DNA of 64,000 bases from Rhizophagus clarus (taxonomy: Eukaryota; Glomeromycota; Glomeromycetes; Glomerales; Glomeraceae), in contig BLAL01000338.1 of the NCBI GenBank assembly GCA_015698045.1, positions 744,001 to 808,000 of the forward strand. The letters are read 5' to 3'. Below the pieces are notes generated by a model that saw only the letters and a list, made by a program, of their open reading frames with translations, did not search any database and had not been told where the DNA came from. Positions 45,282-56,462 of this stretch are shown here, piece after piece (positions within the stretch are counted from its first letter, which is position 1; every line of letters begins with the position of its first letter). Position numbers and translations under genes: made by a program.

Positions 45282-46198
45282 ATGACCATGTCTGAAGTTT
45301 ATCGTGAGAAAATAGATCTCGAAAAAATAGACCTCGAGAAGGTCTATACATTCGAAGAATTTGAATATGCAAACGACCAACTTAGGACTCGCACTATACA
45401 ACTTAACGGAAAGCCAATTAACCTCTTCGAATACGAGAACGGAGAATTAATTCCAATGACCCAGGTTCCTAACGCTAGAGAAACAGTTGTTGCAGAAATT
45501 GTAAGACAGTTGGGTAACTGGAATATCAATACTCATCAAAACGGGAGAGTCACTTCGTCTCAAGGTGGATTTAACTTCAACGTTGAGGGAGTGAGAACAA
45601 TTCGAGCGCCAGACATCGCATTCACACCAAAACAAACAACCCGCCATTTAACCAAGTTACAAAATTGGACTTTCCAAGGCCAGCCCTTTACGCCAATATT
45701 TGTTATTTTGGTTGATTTTATTAAAAGTGACTCAGAATTCCAAGAATTTGATAATAGATTTAGAAATGAATACTTTGCACCGGGAACATCTGTTGAGCTG
45801 GGATTTCTGATTAGCATTGGCGTAGATGATAACGACCAACCGATACGAAATATCCACTCATGGAGGTGGTATGAAAATAATACTGTATGTCATTATCTAC
45901 ATAAATGGGGGAATATGAAAACCATTGTTAACGGTCGAGAGATTCTTCCAGGTTTCATCTTGAATGTTGATATGATTGAACAAGCTATTTCGCAAGTATG
46001 TAGTGATAATTTATTATCATGATTTTATTTTAGATCCTGTCATTTATTTATTTCATGAAATGATTACAGGATGATTCGGGTTCATCAGATGATGATGATG
46101 GCATTAATCTTGCTTGTCCTGAATGTGCATCAACTTTCAATAGACGCCACAATTTCATGTCACATTACCAAGAACAACATGCGCTTAAACGACGATAG
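45282..46198 (+). CDS. Uma2-like nuclease domain fused to C2H2 zinc finger
   Basis: Exon 1 45282-45995 (238 codons), intron 45996-46069 (GTATGT..TACAG), exon 2 46070-46198; phases agree, 280 residues, no stop. ATG 45282 is taken as start; ATG 45288 is equally possible. Residues ~20-230 follow the Uma2/DUF820 pattern (PD-(D/E)xK fold, common in bacteria): EYENGELIPMTQVP, ..EIVRQLGNW, RAPDIAFTPK (D111), FVILVDFIKSDSEFQEFDNR, RFRNEYFAPGTSVELGFLIS. In the family the strand after D111 normally reads V(I/V)EV; here the Glu position is Leu143, so catalysis may be lost. After an acidic linker (DDSGSSDDDD), C254-C257-H270-H275 form a classical CX2CX12HX4H finger, with a basic end ALKRR. The combination suggests a DNA-targeting protein built on a nuclease fold. 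AATAAA at ~46308. Confidence 0.8.
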
Positions 46199-46419
46199 AT
46201 TACAATGCGTCTTAGATGTTGCGCGTCTTAGATGTTGCTAATAAAATCTATTTTCTTATGTGCAGTAATTTGATTGTGTAAGGCTTATTTTGTAGAAATT
46301 CTTTGCAATAAAGATTATATTAAGTGCTTTATACTTTTTGAGATTTACTGCGCTGAACGGACGCGTCGTGGATGAAGACCATCACAGATTACTAATATGA
46401 GGTGCACATCATGAAAAAG
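46199..46419. other. 3' flank of the Uma2/zinc-finger gene
   Basis: Tandem 13-bp duplication 'GCGTCTTAGATGTTGC' at 46207-46240 just after the stop, AATAAA at ~46308, then spacer before the kinase relic. Confidence 0.5.
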
Positions 46420-47260
46420 ATCCGAAAATGCAATAACTCCGCAAACTAATTCCCATAAAATGATATCTGGTGGATGATCCCATACAATTTATCCTTTGAT
46501 TCTACCTGATCAGTGATCAGACGGTCGACACATTTCAAAGTCAGAAGTGAGCGCATTTTCTTCGTTTAATAGTAGAATGTTTCCGATATGAAGATCACCA
46601 TGGGCCCATCCTTTTGCATGAACTTTTTAAGTTCAGCAAAATTGTTTGGGCTATAACTAACTTGTTCGGCGATGAAAGGTTATCAAAATTTCGTAATAAG
46701 TATGCTCAAAGATTACCCTGTGGTGCAAAGCGCATGATAAATATGTATTCTAATGTTCCGGAATCTTGTGTGATCCCGTATGAGTGACAAAAATCGAATT
46801 GGGATTGAACCTACATACGTAGTAAGATAAATGAATATCTTTATATATAATACTAATTTATAGGGATTAGTACCTCTGAAAGAAATGTTGTGTGATTTCC
46901 ATTTCACCTTTCAACTTCTTTAGAGCAACTGTTCGACGATGATATATAATCTTCGCATAATCCCCCTTTTTCTTGTGCAATTTTAATTCCCCATTCCCAC
47001 AATATGGAAAATACAATACCAAATCCACATCTACCTTCACCAAACTTTTTATTCGGACAAAGAGTTACACAGAACCCATTCATGATACCGCTCGTATAAA
47101 GAAAAAAGTTGTGTTTAAACTATCAATTAAATCGTTCTCGCCTGTCCAACTCGAAAACTTGGAGTGTAAAATTCTGTAAAGACAATTATCACAAACGTAA
47201 GACAAGCTTAAGTTGCATTTAGGGTCCGAAACGCTTCGAGCTCGGTTTAGACTTTTCAGG
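46420..47260 (-). pseudogene. Kinase relic of the same TKL-like family
   Basis: Minus strand pieces in order: YVCDNCLYRILHSKFSSWTG with ENDLIDSL (N-terminal Cys-rich motif, ~47240-47160); NKKFGEGRCGFGIVFSI (nucleotide loop, ~47050-46990); after a frame change VALKKLKGEMEITQHFFQR (ATP lysine, ~46930-46870); TLEYIFIMRFAPQGNL then a stop (~46760-46700); AKGWAHGDLHIGNILLLNE (catalytic loop with HGD, ~46610-46560), and FEMCRPSD. At least four frameshifts or stops. The residue before the DFG-like site is SDFEMC, i.e. DFE. Confidence 0.75.
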
Positions 47261-49965
47261 TATTCTACTGAGGATTTTGGAAAATAGTGATCAAGGATTA
47301 AAATTACAATCTTTATTGCGGAATGGAGTAATATGATTATCCGGAGCACATGGCTATGTACAACAATAAAACTCGTGTAACAACGATTTTAATCTGTTAG
47401 CTGATAATTTGGTGATAAACGTATTTTATCAAATAACCAACGAATGGAGCTACTGTAGTTTGTTTCTTTTAAAGAAAAAATAAAATAAAAGTCATTAACC
47501 GTGTATTTCGATCTGAGAAAGAACGATCAAGATGGAGTTCACTGAAATTCCAAGCTAGAAGTATGTCGTTGTTTTTGTTTATTATTTATTATTTATCTAA
47601 CGTAGATTTTAATCCTCATGCGAAATCTAACTACGTTAATACTTCCACAGTGGACACTTTTTGTTCGTTGTCGTGTTTATAAAAAGGAAGTTAGAATTTG
47701 ATACAGTGCGGTTCTTTCATTTTCTTTGGTATATCATTAGATGCTCATCCGTGTAAACCGTTCTTTCGAAGGAGAATTATTATACTATTATTATGGTATG
47801 TGCTTTTCTTAAATATTAATTTGTTAACGATGTGTAGAAAAAGTGGATCAACGGATGTCCATTATTGTGTAAAGAATAATGAGTTTTTTCGTTATAGCTG
47901 TATTGAAAAGTTTTTGATGCAGGACATTTCAACATCATCACAAGTTCCTTTCTAAAAATTCCAATTATTTTAAACATGGACAATGAATTTTCTCTTAAAC
48001 ATAGAAATGGCTAACATATGTCAATTTTAACCACAGTGTCTTTCATTCTTCACATCTTTTATTTCGCTACTTCAGTTCTCTAATGTGAAAATAAAGTGGA
48101 GATAGCACTTTTTCGTGATGCAGAAAAACCCTATTTCCGATTCCTCCATTATGGGTCTCATCAAAAAATTTGACATGCGAATTCTAGTTGCTAATTGGGT
48201 TCGTACAAAAAAATATTTTTTATAATGTATTAGCATCATAATTAACAATATTTATTTCCTCCATCGCTACTCTCTGCTATAGATTCGAAATTTTCTACTT
48301 GTGATCTGAGATATAGTCGAGACAATATATTGTTGACATTGGTGTTATATAGTTATTATAGGATGGTGAAATCTCGTAGTTAGCAATAATAAGACGGATA
48401 GAAATATAGATATGAGACGGATGACTGTGTTTTTGAATATATGTTTTATTATTTGATCTCGTATTGATAATTTCGTAGCGATGATGTCTTAGTCACGGGT
48501 AAGTAAGAATTTTTCTTAATTTGTTGATCACGATCATAGACCATATAATTTTTTTTCATCCTTACATAAAATCTCTATATTGAAGGTATTTGTAAGGCTA
48601 AAATTGATGTCACTTTTAGCAAGTGACCATATATTATTCAAGAATAGTTTGTTAAACTAAGGGATTTTGACAAGTTAGCATAACGCCAAAAAGGTAAATT
48701 TTGGTGATCCACTCCAGCCATTCGAATAAACCCAAACCTAGGAAACATTCTAAAGTGCCTTTACTTCTCCAAGAGGGGATAATGTTGCCAGAAAGACGGG
48801 GTTGATAAACAAGATTGATAGTGTACAGAATTCTTACGAGTTTAATAATTCAATTTCCAATATGCGTAAATATAGTTATAGCTTACTTTATTGAATAGAA
48901 AGGAACCATTAAATTAATGAATGGTTACTGGGAAGAATTTTGAAGGTAAACCTTCGAAATTCTTTTTTTTTTTTTTTTTTCGTTGGGTTTTTTTTTGTCG
49001 GTATAATTTTAAAAAAGTTATCGTTATCTATTAAATACTTCAATAATTAACTTAATGATACAGAAATGTAAATGTAATACAAACAGCGATAGTTGATAAA
49101 TGTGTAATAAAAATAATAGTTATAACAAAATTGATTAGCTATCCTATTAAGTATACTGCATCTAAATATGACTGCGATTTGTTAACAACTTCGACTCTGC
49201 TGATTAAAGGGAGAAAATGTCAGAGAATGAAGAAAGAAAATAACAGTACCAACTCACTTGAAAAAAGTCGTATACTCTTATTGATACGAAAATTTTAACT
49301 TCATTTGGAGATCAAGTGTAGTCGGAATAAGAGTTTTTAATCCATCATCATGGAGAAATTTCCATTTTTTCCTTGTCTTCATCCCATTTGTTTTATAATA
49401 ATAGAATTGACGTTAATATTATATTATATTTAGTTACTGTATAATCAAAACCTACCATCATTGATATTCAATCTAGAAATAATCAATTCGTAAAGATTCT
49501 AACGAAAAAGAGTATTAGTATTTTTCGTAATATGCAAAAAAAAAAAAATGATTATTAAAATTCTCTGCTTATTATATTATCGCATTGATCATAATAGCCG
49601 TCTGGATTTTTTTGGTTCTGGAAGACTATTATAATCAAGTATTCTACTTGTATAAACAGCTCCAGGGTGTGTTAAGCCGATGACAGACGCATTATTGTAT
49701 TTTTATTTATTCGACTTGATTTAACATTTAAATTAGTTTAATTATTTTAAATATTTATAAATAATATTGGTTATATTTAATACAAAAATATATAATTTGC
49801 TATGATTTGTATTACAGTTACACATTAAATTTTTAGAAAAAATTGCAGGCAAATATGCCTGTGAACGTCTTCCGTAATAGACATGTGAACCAGTGTTAGT
49901 GCATCGGCATCAATAAACACTATCATACCTTTATTGCGTAATTGACTCTTCCAGAACTTTTTTCT
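47261..49965. other. Long stretch without a supported gene
   Basis: Frames such as 47698-47955 start at a weak codon and show no family features. A 'SNKPKPRKHSKVPLLLQEG' stub at ~48720-48800 may be a coding crumb. Poly-T at 48963-48980. Otherwise A/T-rich sequence. Confidence 0.35.
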
Positions 49966-50151
49966 TCAAACAATTTCGTGTTGAAGACACATGCTAAGAT
50001 CTTTCTTTGTATCATACATCTTTGGCAATATGAAGTACAGTATGGAAATTGACGCAACATACTCATTACGCATAGCTTTCAAACTATCCGGACGTATGTT
50101 CTCGCAAAAGTTAGTAAGATTTCGTGAAAACTTATCAGTTGGATAATTCAA
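49966..50151 (-). pseudogene. Doubtful coding fragment
   Basis: Minus-strand frame NYPTDKFSRNLTNFCENIRP, LKAMRNEYVASISILYFILP, ending at TGA. Amino-acid composition is protein-like but no start, splice context or family can be given. Confidence 0.25.
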
Positions 50152-50678
50152 GCACTTTTAATATGAATCAAAATGGTGGAAAAGTGATTCTTTTTTATAA
50201 TAAAGTTCTATAATTTATTATTGGTATCTTATCGTCATAAAATGTGTATTAAAAGAAATACAAATTATATTTATTTTTCAAATGTGGCGCAGTAATTTTA
50301 TATACGACGGCCCTCAATATAATAAACCCTCTTGTTTTCCTTCAAATTCGTTATAAATTATAGCGAAGAATTTACGTGATATTTCAAAGTGAGTTCGTCA
50401 TACTGAGGGTCGACTATACAACCTTACAAAAAAAAATAAAAAAAAATAAAATTAAAATACAATCCAACATGAAACAATTTTTATTGAAAAATAAACATAA
50501 TAAACAGAGAAGTTGAAATATTAAAGATATATAAACTTCTCTTATTGTATAATCAACGCTAATCCATTAATAATTATTCTCAATTAGAATCCCGTCAACA
50601 TTTATCATCATTTGTGAAACTAATAAAAAAAGAAAAGAAGAAATTAGTAGTTTAGGTTTATCAACATTTCAATATTAA
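50152..50678. other. No gene seen
   Basis: A/T-rich spacer. Confidence 0.3.
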
Positions 50679-51140
50679 TTCGTGATCCGTCTAAGAACTG
50701 CAAAAGTTACTATATAAATTCGGTGCAAAAAACTTAAAACGTTATCTCGTATTATCTCGTGAGCCAGTGATTGGATTTCGATGAGCCTTAGGTTATTTTG
50801 TAGATGTCAATGCCCTCTTCAAAATAAAAAAAAAAATTCGAAATCTGACTGGTAAATCGTGAGATAATGACCAAAAGCTATTTTTTTCGGAGCGGATCGG
50901 ATTCCCAATTTGGAATCCGATCCGCTCCGAAAAAAATAGTCTTTTGTGATTGTATCATGAACCATTGGTCCAAATTCGATGATCTTTTTTTTATTTTGAA
51001 GAGCGCATCGAGTTCTACAAATTAGCTTAAAGTTCATCGAAATCCGATCACTGGATCACGAGATAATACGAGATAACGTTTTAAGTTTTTTGCACCGAAT
51101 TTATATAGTAACTTTTTGCAGTTCTTAGGCGGATCACGAA
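50679..51140. mobile_element. Foldback element (462 bp) flanked by TTAA
   Basis: Nearly the whole unit is one inverted repeat. Outer ends TTCGTGATCCGTCTAAGAAC and TTCGTGATCCGCCTAAGAAC (reverse complement); arms of ~230 bp meet at a perfect centre (CGGAGCGGATCGGATTCC, 7-nt spacer, its complement). TTAA stands on both sides (50675-50678, 51141-51144), the target of piggyBac-type elements. No coding capacity; the minus frame 50819-51037 is incidental. Confidence 0.85.
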
Positions 51141-51411
51141 TTAAGCTTTAAATAATAATGTAATCAAGTTATTGTTTAATTATCTGTTATATCAAAGCTT
51201 GTTTAAACTTAATCAATTATCAATTGGTTGATAAAAATATTTTATTTAGTACAATAATATAGGATACAATGGTTAGCTTTTTGCGGTAAATCCTCAACTA
51301 ACGTTATACAAAATAAAAATAAAGCATAAAAATACAAATATGAATTCAAAATGAAATAGATTTTACGTATAAGTGTATAATTTATACGATTATAATTCAG
51401 CGAAATGAAAT
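51141..51411 (-). other. 3' flank of the 51.4-kb family copy
   Basis: Minus strand carries 'GTTAGTTGAGGATTT' and 'AAGCTAACCATTGTATCCT' as after the 32.4-kb copy, with an AATAAAA signal at ~51240. Confidence 0.65.
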
Positions 51412-51852
51412 TTATCGTTGAAATTGATTAAATTGAGTAAATTGATTACCCATATTATTTGAGGAAGAATTGAGATAAGGATTATCTTGACGAGAAAAAG
51501 TAGGTATGACGATAATTTTAAACCCAGGAATATCAAAACTATAGATTCCAGATTGAGAAGGGTTAATAGAACTAAGTGGAAAAGAGGTATTTTCAATCGA
51601 CTGCGGAGGATACTGTGGCGCATATGACGAGGTGATTGGAGGAGGATATGATTGTGAAGTTGACTGATTGATATTTGTGTGAGGTAGAAGGATACTATTA
51701 TCATTCATCATGGAATGATCAACGTTGACGTTGACAGCATTGTAATCTATATTTGAAGAATGCTCATGTCCTGACTGAATAACAGCAGCGGTCGATTGTT
51801 GTAAATTATTAAATTCAATAAAACGATTATCTTGTGGAGGATTCTTATCCAT
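51412..51852 (-). CDS. Small N/Q/S-rich protein, second intact copy
   Basis: 146 residues, ATG at 51852. MDKNPPQDNRFIEFNNLQQS, PHTNINQSTSQSYPPPI, then the conserved SFDIPGFKIIVIPTFSRQDN and NMGNQFTQFNQFQR. Compared with 32382-32837 it lacks ~10 residues in the middle and gains a few near residue 35, but the core and ends agree, which argues for selection on the core. TATA block at 51911-51923. Function unknown. Confidence 0.75.
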   Translation of the reverse strand: MDKNPPQDNRFIEFNNLQQSTAAVIQSGHEHSSNIDYNAVNVNVDHSMMNDNSILLPHTNINQSTSQSYPPPITSSYAPQYPPQSIENTSFPLSSINPSQSGIYSFDIPGFKIIVIPTFSRQDNPYLNSSSNNMGNQFTQFNQFQR

Positions 51853-51910
51853 AATTAAATTTTGTATCTGGAAGTTTCTGAACTGAAATGTTTTTTTGAC
51901 AGAAAAATTT

Positions 51911-51923
51911 GATTCTTTTTATA
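51911..51923 (-). promoter_or_regulatory. TATA box of the 51.4-kb copy
   Basis: Minus-strand TATAAAAAGAATC followed by AAATTTTTC, ~60-70 bp before the ATG; same block as in the other copies. Confidence 0.6.
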
Positions 51924-52059
51924 CTGTAATAAACAGAACAAGTATTGTAGATCTTTCGTAATAAATAGAATACGGGATAATTTTGTGCACATGACTGAGA
52001 TCGGACCAAAAATTTTTACTGATATGCATAATGCAGATTATTTGTTCCTTTTCTTAGTA

Positions 52060-52884
52060 TATGGGCTTTCGTCAGTTAAAAAAGTCGTCAGTTAAACAAG
52101 GTGAGAATTGGTGGCTAAACTTTTATCCGGGTCATGTGACTAATATTGTTTATATAATATTTACATATAATTTAAACTAACTAATTTCTTTATGATGTTT
52201 TTGATATAGATTTTTTTTCTTTTCCTTTTTCTAAATATTTTTATAGTAATAGTTTTTTCGGTTCTTTATCTGGGTTTAAATTTTATTTTTACAATTAACG
52301 CATCACCTTTTTTTTTCTTTTTTCTTTTTTGGGGTTTTTTTAGGTAGTCTTTTATACCGGTGATTTAGGTTATCTCTTTTATATTGATAATAACTAAATC
52401 GGATCCCAACATAGATATAGTTTCTATATTTAGTTGTATTCATGTATTTTGACGTTATAGCTTGTTTTGACAAGTTCTTATGTCTCCACATGTACGAGGT
52501 GATCCTCCAGTAAAAATAAAAATAAAAATAAATAACTAATTTCTTTATTTAAAAAATTATTCAATAATGTAGCGTGTAAGTTATTTATTTAATTCTATTA
52601 TTACATATTTATATAATATTTACATATAATTTAAACTAACTAATTTCTTTATTAAAAAATTATTCAATAATATAGCGAGTAATTTCATTTCCTGTGATTT
52701 CCAAATAAGTCAATGATCGTCAAATAACCAAATGATTATAAGTTTTTTGATATTATCTCAAAAATTTATTGTTTTCATATTTAAGTGAAAACGAAGCACA
52801 TTATTGATTTACATCACATGAACCAAAAATCTCAAAATTGATTGGAAGGGCGATTTCCCCCTTTTTAACTGACGAAAGCCCATA
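52060..52884. mobile_element. 825-bp MITE, TA target duplication
   Basis: Perfect 23-bp terminal inverted repeats starting TATGGGCTTTCGTCAGTTAA, with TA on both sides (52058-59, 52885-86). Interior has three copies of 'TAATTTCTTTAT' next to 'AAAATTATTCAATAAT.TAGCG' (52150-52680) and no coding capacity. Tc1/mariner-type by its duplication. Confidence 0.85.
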
Positions 52885-53920
52885 TAGTCCCCCTTGGGAA
52901 CTGTAGGTGAGCTTTAGCCTACTTCGGATAATAAGGCAGACGGAGCTGGTTCTTTAATTAGAATTGGTTATAGTTAGTTACGGATTTCTTATTGTTTGTC
53001 TACTTAAAATGTTTTTATTCCTTTTATTTCTTTTAATTGTTTGATTTTCAATATTTTTTCTGTTCTAATCATCTGTCTGAAATTAAAAATAAAAATAAGA
53101 ATAAAAAATGCAGATTATATATTTTTTTACAAAATATGTAATGCATACTACTAAAACATAGGCTTAAGAACCTTATATGGTGAACTGCCTAAAATTGAGG
53201 CAGTTGAAGATTGTGTTAAACTCTGGCAAATTTGACATACTTCTAAGATATAGCGATTATGTATAATATAATATAAAATGTTTTCTAAAGAACAAAAATA
53301 ATATTTACGATAGCAAAAAAGTTTAAATTTAATATGAAAGAATATTTTTTTTGGCTAAAAAAAAAAAAATAGTAATCACATATACTGTACATTAAATGCG
53401 CTAAATTAACTTGTGAAATATTCTCTCATGGAATTCTTATACAGTTTACACAATCATTAGCCCATTTACATATATAAAATCTATTCTAAGCATGTAATAG
53501 CTAAATAACTATATCAACTAATGAACAATGAAACAATTTATATCCATTTAAGGTACCAAATGCAGGAATAGTAAAACCAATGAAATTAGCAATTTACTGG
53601 AAAATCCCTGTCATGTTAAATTGCCAAGATTTTTTTACATGCAATCGTAAATATTTGCGACAAATAAGGAATTCTAAATTTAATGACATCAGTATATTTA
53701 ATACGTAATTCATTTTTAAATGTTTTTTTAAAAAATTGGTGTATACAAAATGTATACGGAAAAATTAATATATACAGAATGGATACGGAATTTTTGAACT
53801 TATCTTTTTTAAATAATGATTTTAATAAAAAACGTTTTTATTATTTTAATAAAAAAATGTTACAAAATGTTTTTTATAGTAATGATACCACACATTCAAA
53901 TTGCAAATGAACAAAGTGAA
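52885..53920. other. No gene seen
   Basis: 52900-53110 ends in 'GAAATTAAAAATAAAAATAA', a possible retroposon 3' tail (compare ~39030). 53740-53800 has 'TATACGGAA' motifs of the 15.8-kb family. The frame 53683-53910 is not convincing. Confidence 0.35.
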
Positions 53921-54545
53921 AAAAAGATTGTGATTGGAAAATTAATAAAAAAATGAATTATTTGAAATTATCACACTCGTTATTGTAATATATACTGCTA
54001 AGCTACATTAATTTTTTCACAATTGTAATATAAAAGTTATAAAAAAAATGTTGTGAAATGTTTTTTTATGATACTTGCGAAATTAATAAAAAAAAGGTGC
54101 GAAATGACATTTTGCGAAATTAATAAAAAAAATGCTGTGAAACATTTTTTTACAACATTGCGAAATGATTTTACATTTTGCAACTTTTTTTTACATAATT
54201 AATGATAACATTTTTTATAGCATTTCGCAACATCTTTTTGCAAATTAATAAAAAAAAATTTCAAAACATTTTTTTACAACATTTCGCACTATTTTTATTA
54301 TTCTAATAAAAAATATATTGTAAAACATCATTTTTTTGTCAATTAAATGGCTTCTTATCTTTTTTAATACATAACTTATTGGTAATTCAGTTCAGTTTTT
54401 GATAATTACTGACCAGTATCGGTATTGATAATTACTGAAACTGATCAGTTTCAATAATCACTAATACTGATACTGATCAATTCAGTTTGGTATTGGTTTT
54501 TGTAAAAACTGTACTGAACTGAACTGATCAGAACCCCTAACTATA
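53921..54545. repeat. 'GCGAAAT/ACATTTTTTTACAACA' and 'CTGATCAGTTCAGT' repeats
   Basis: 54040-54320: degenerate repeats with 'TTGCGAAATTAATAAAAAAA' and 'ACATTTTTTTACAACATT'. 54385-54535: short repeats of GATAATTACTGA/ACTGATCAGTT type. No coding capacity. Confidence 0.6.
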
Positions 54546-55559
54546 TCATGTGATTTGTATTATGTAATCTTTCTATATTTTTGTGTTCGGTTATTATTTC
54601 TTCATCAGGTAATAGTTTATTCTTTGGGTAATAATTTATCCATTTGCTTCATGAAATTTTTCCATTTACTATATTATCATTTAATTACTTTTATCACTAC
54701 ATTTTTTACGCTACAGCGAGTTGAATAAATTTTCCCCCAGTAAAATTCAAAAGATTATTAAAAATTGAATAATCATCAAATCAAATCCTATTATTTCAGA
54801 ACATTCAAACCCACAAAAATCTTGGAATATACCAAGGATTAATCATCAAGGTAGAATTTTCTAATAAAAATTAATTTTTGAATTAGGAGATCTAATTGAA
54901 TTATTCTTATTTTCAGATGCTATCAAAAATTTAGAAAATCAAATGAATAAATTAGCACTGGTCAAAATCGATGCTATCGGGTACATATCGGGTACATATC
55001 GGGTACCTGATATGTACCCGATATGTGTGAAATATGTGTATGCTATTTAATAATACTACACATATCGGGTACCCGATATGTACCCGTCGGATGCAGAAAA
55101 TCGGTGACATATAACGTACATATCGGGTACATTTCTCATACATATTGGGTAGTTAAATATCGGTTACATATCATAGATTTATTGGGTACCCGATATATTT
55201 TAAAAAAATATCGGACAGATATTATACACTTATCGGATAGTGCTAATAAGTATCCTATATATACCCGATATGTATCCTATTTGTATTTGAAATATAAGCA
55301 TAATTTCATAATTTTCACACATATCGGATAGCCGAAAAGTATAGCATTTATGGGGCATTAATAGTAGTAGATTTATAATTTAAATACAATTGTAATTTAA
55401 AAGTAATTTAATTCATTTAATTGTAATTACTGAAAGTTTATTTATATTTTCAATCGATAATAAAAAAAAATATTATACAAAAAATATTATAAAAAAAATT
55501 CACTACTCTTTACACAAATTTACAATTAATGTTCACTTGTTTGCTTGTTTTCATTTCAT

Positions 55560-56040
55560 TATATCTATTTAATTTGAAAGAAAGTAAAATGTTAGTAATA
55601 AAAGTGTTAGTATGAATATTAGTAGAAGTGTTAGCAAAAGAAAAGGAACGTTAATAAAAAAATTTTTACATTAGAAAGTGTTAGTATTAATATTAGTATG
55701 AAAGTTAGTAGAAGTAGAAAAGGAACGTCAATAAAAAAAAATATAAAGTATAAGTATTAATGTTAGTGTTAATGTTAGTAGAAGTGTTAGTAAAAGTAAG
55801 AAATAAAAAATGTTTAACAGTAGAACATTGTTAGTAGGAACGTTAGTAGGAGGAAACACATTAGAAAAAAATATTAGTAAGAGTGTTAACAGGATGGAAA
55901 AAGAAATTTCAACAAAAAATGTACCTTTGTATTTATTTTTTAGAAAAACCAATAAAGTAAAAAACTTGATAGTAGAACATTGTTTAGGACGTTAGTGAGA
56001 AGAAATACATTGGAAAAATATATTAATAAGAGTGTTAAGA
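55560..56040. repeat. 'GTTAGTAGAAGTGTTAGTAA' repeats
   Basis: Irregular repeats of (G)TTAGTA and GTGTTAG with AAAAGAAATTTCAACAAAAA segments; the first, diverged relative of the 209-bp duplication that follows. Confidence 0.6.
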
Positions 56041-56462
56041 ATAACATAATAATGGGAAAAGAAATTTCAACAAAAAATATACCTTTATCTTTATTTTTTA
56101 GACAAAAACAATAAAGTAAAAATTTGAGAGAGAGAGAAAAAAGTTTTGAAAAAAAAAAAAAACGATAAATAAATAATTAAATCGTGATCGTGCAATCACA
56201 TGATCAACAAAATTATCAATTTTTATTGGTTATTTGGGTAATATTATAAATAACATAATAATGGGAAAAGAAATTTCAACAAAAAATATACCTTTATCTT
56301 TATTTTTTAGACAAAACAATAAAGTAAAAATTTGAGAGAGAGAGAAAAAGTTTTTGAAAAAAAAAAAAAAAAAAAATACGATAAATAAATAATTAAATCA
56401 TGATCGTGCAATCACATGATCAACAAAATTATCAATTTTTATTGGTTATTTGGGTAATATTA
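56041..56462. repeat. Direct tandem duplication, ~209-bp unit
   Basis: Two nearly identical units beginning AATAACATAATAATGGGAAA, with a GAGAGAGAGA stretch, a poly-A run of differing length and 'CGTGCAATCACATGATCAAC'. Copy-number slippage in the poly-A is the main difference. Confidence 0.85.

Noticed and set aside
45344..45817. Three minus-strand frames
   Set aside because: Antisense shadows of the Uma2-like exon, which has the conserved motifs on the plus strand.
47698..47955. 85-residue plus frame as a gene
   Set aside because: No ATG in good context, no family features, and hydrophobic/A-T-driven composition.
54952..55331. Two Tyr/Arg/Cys-rich frames on opposite strands
   Set aside because: Generated by the ATATCGGGTACCCGATAT subterminal repeats of the CACTA-like element.
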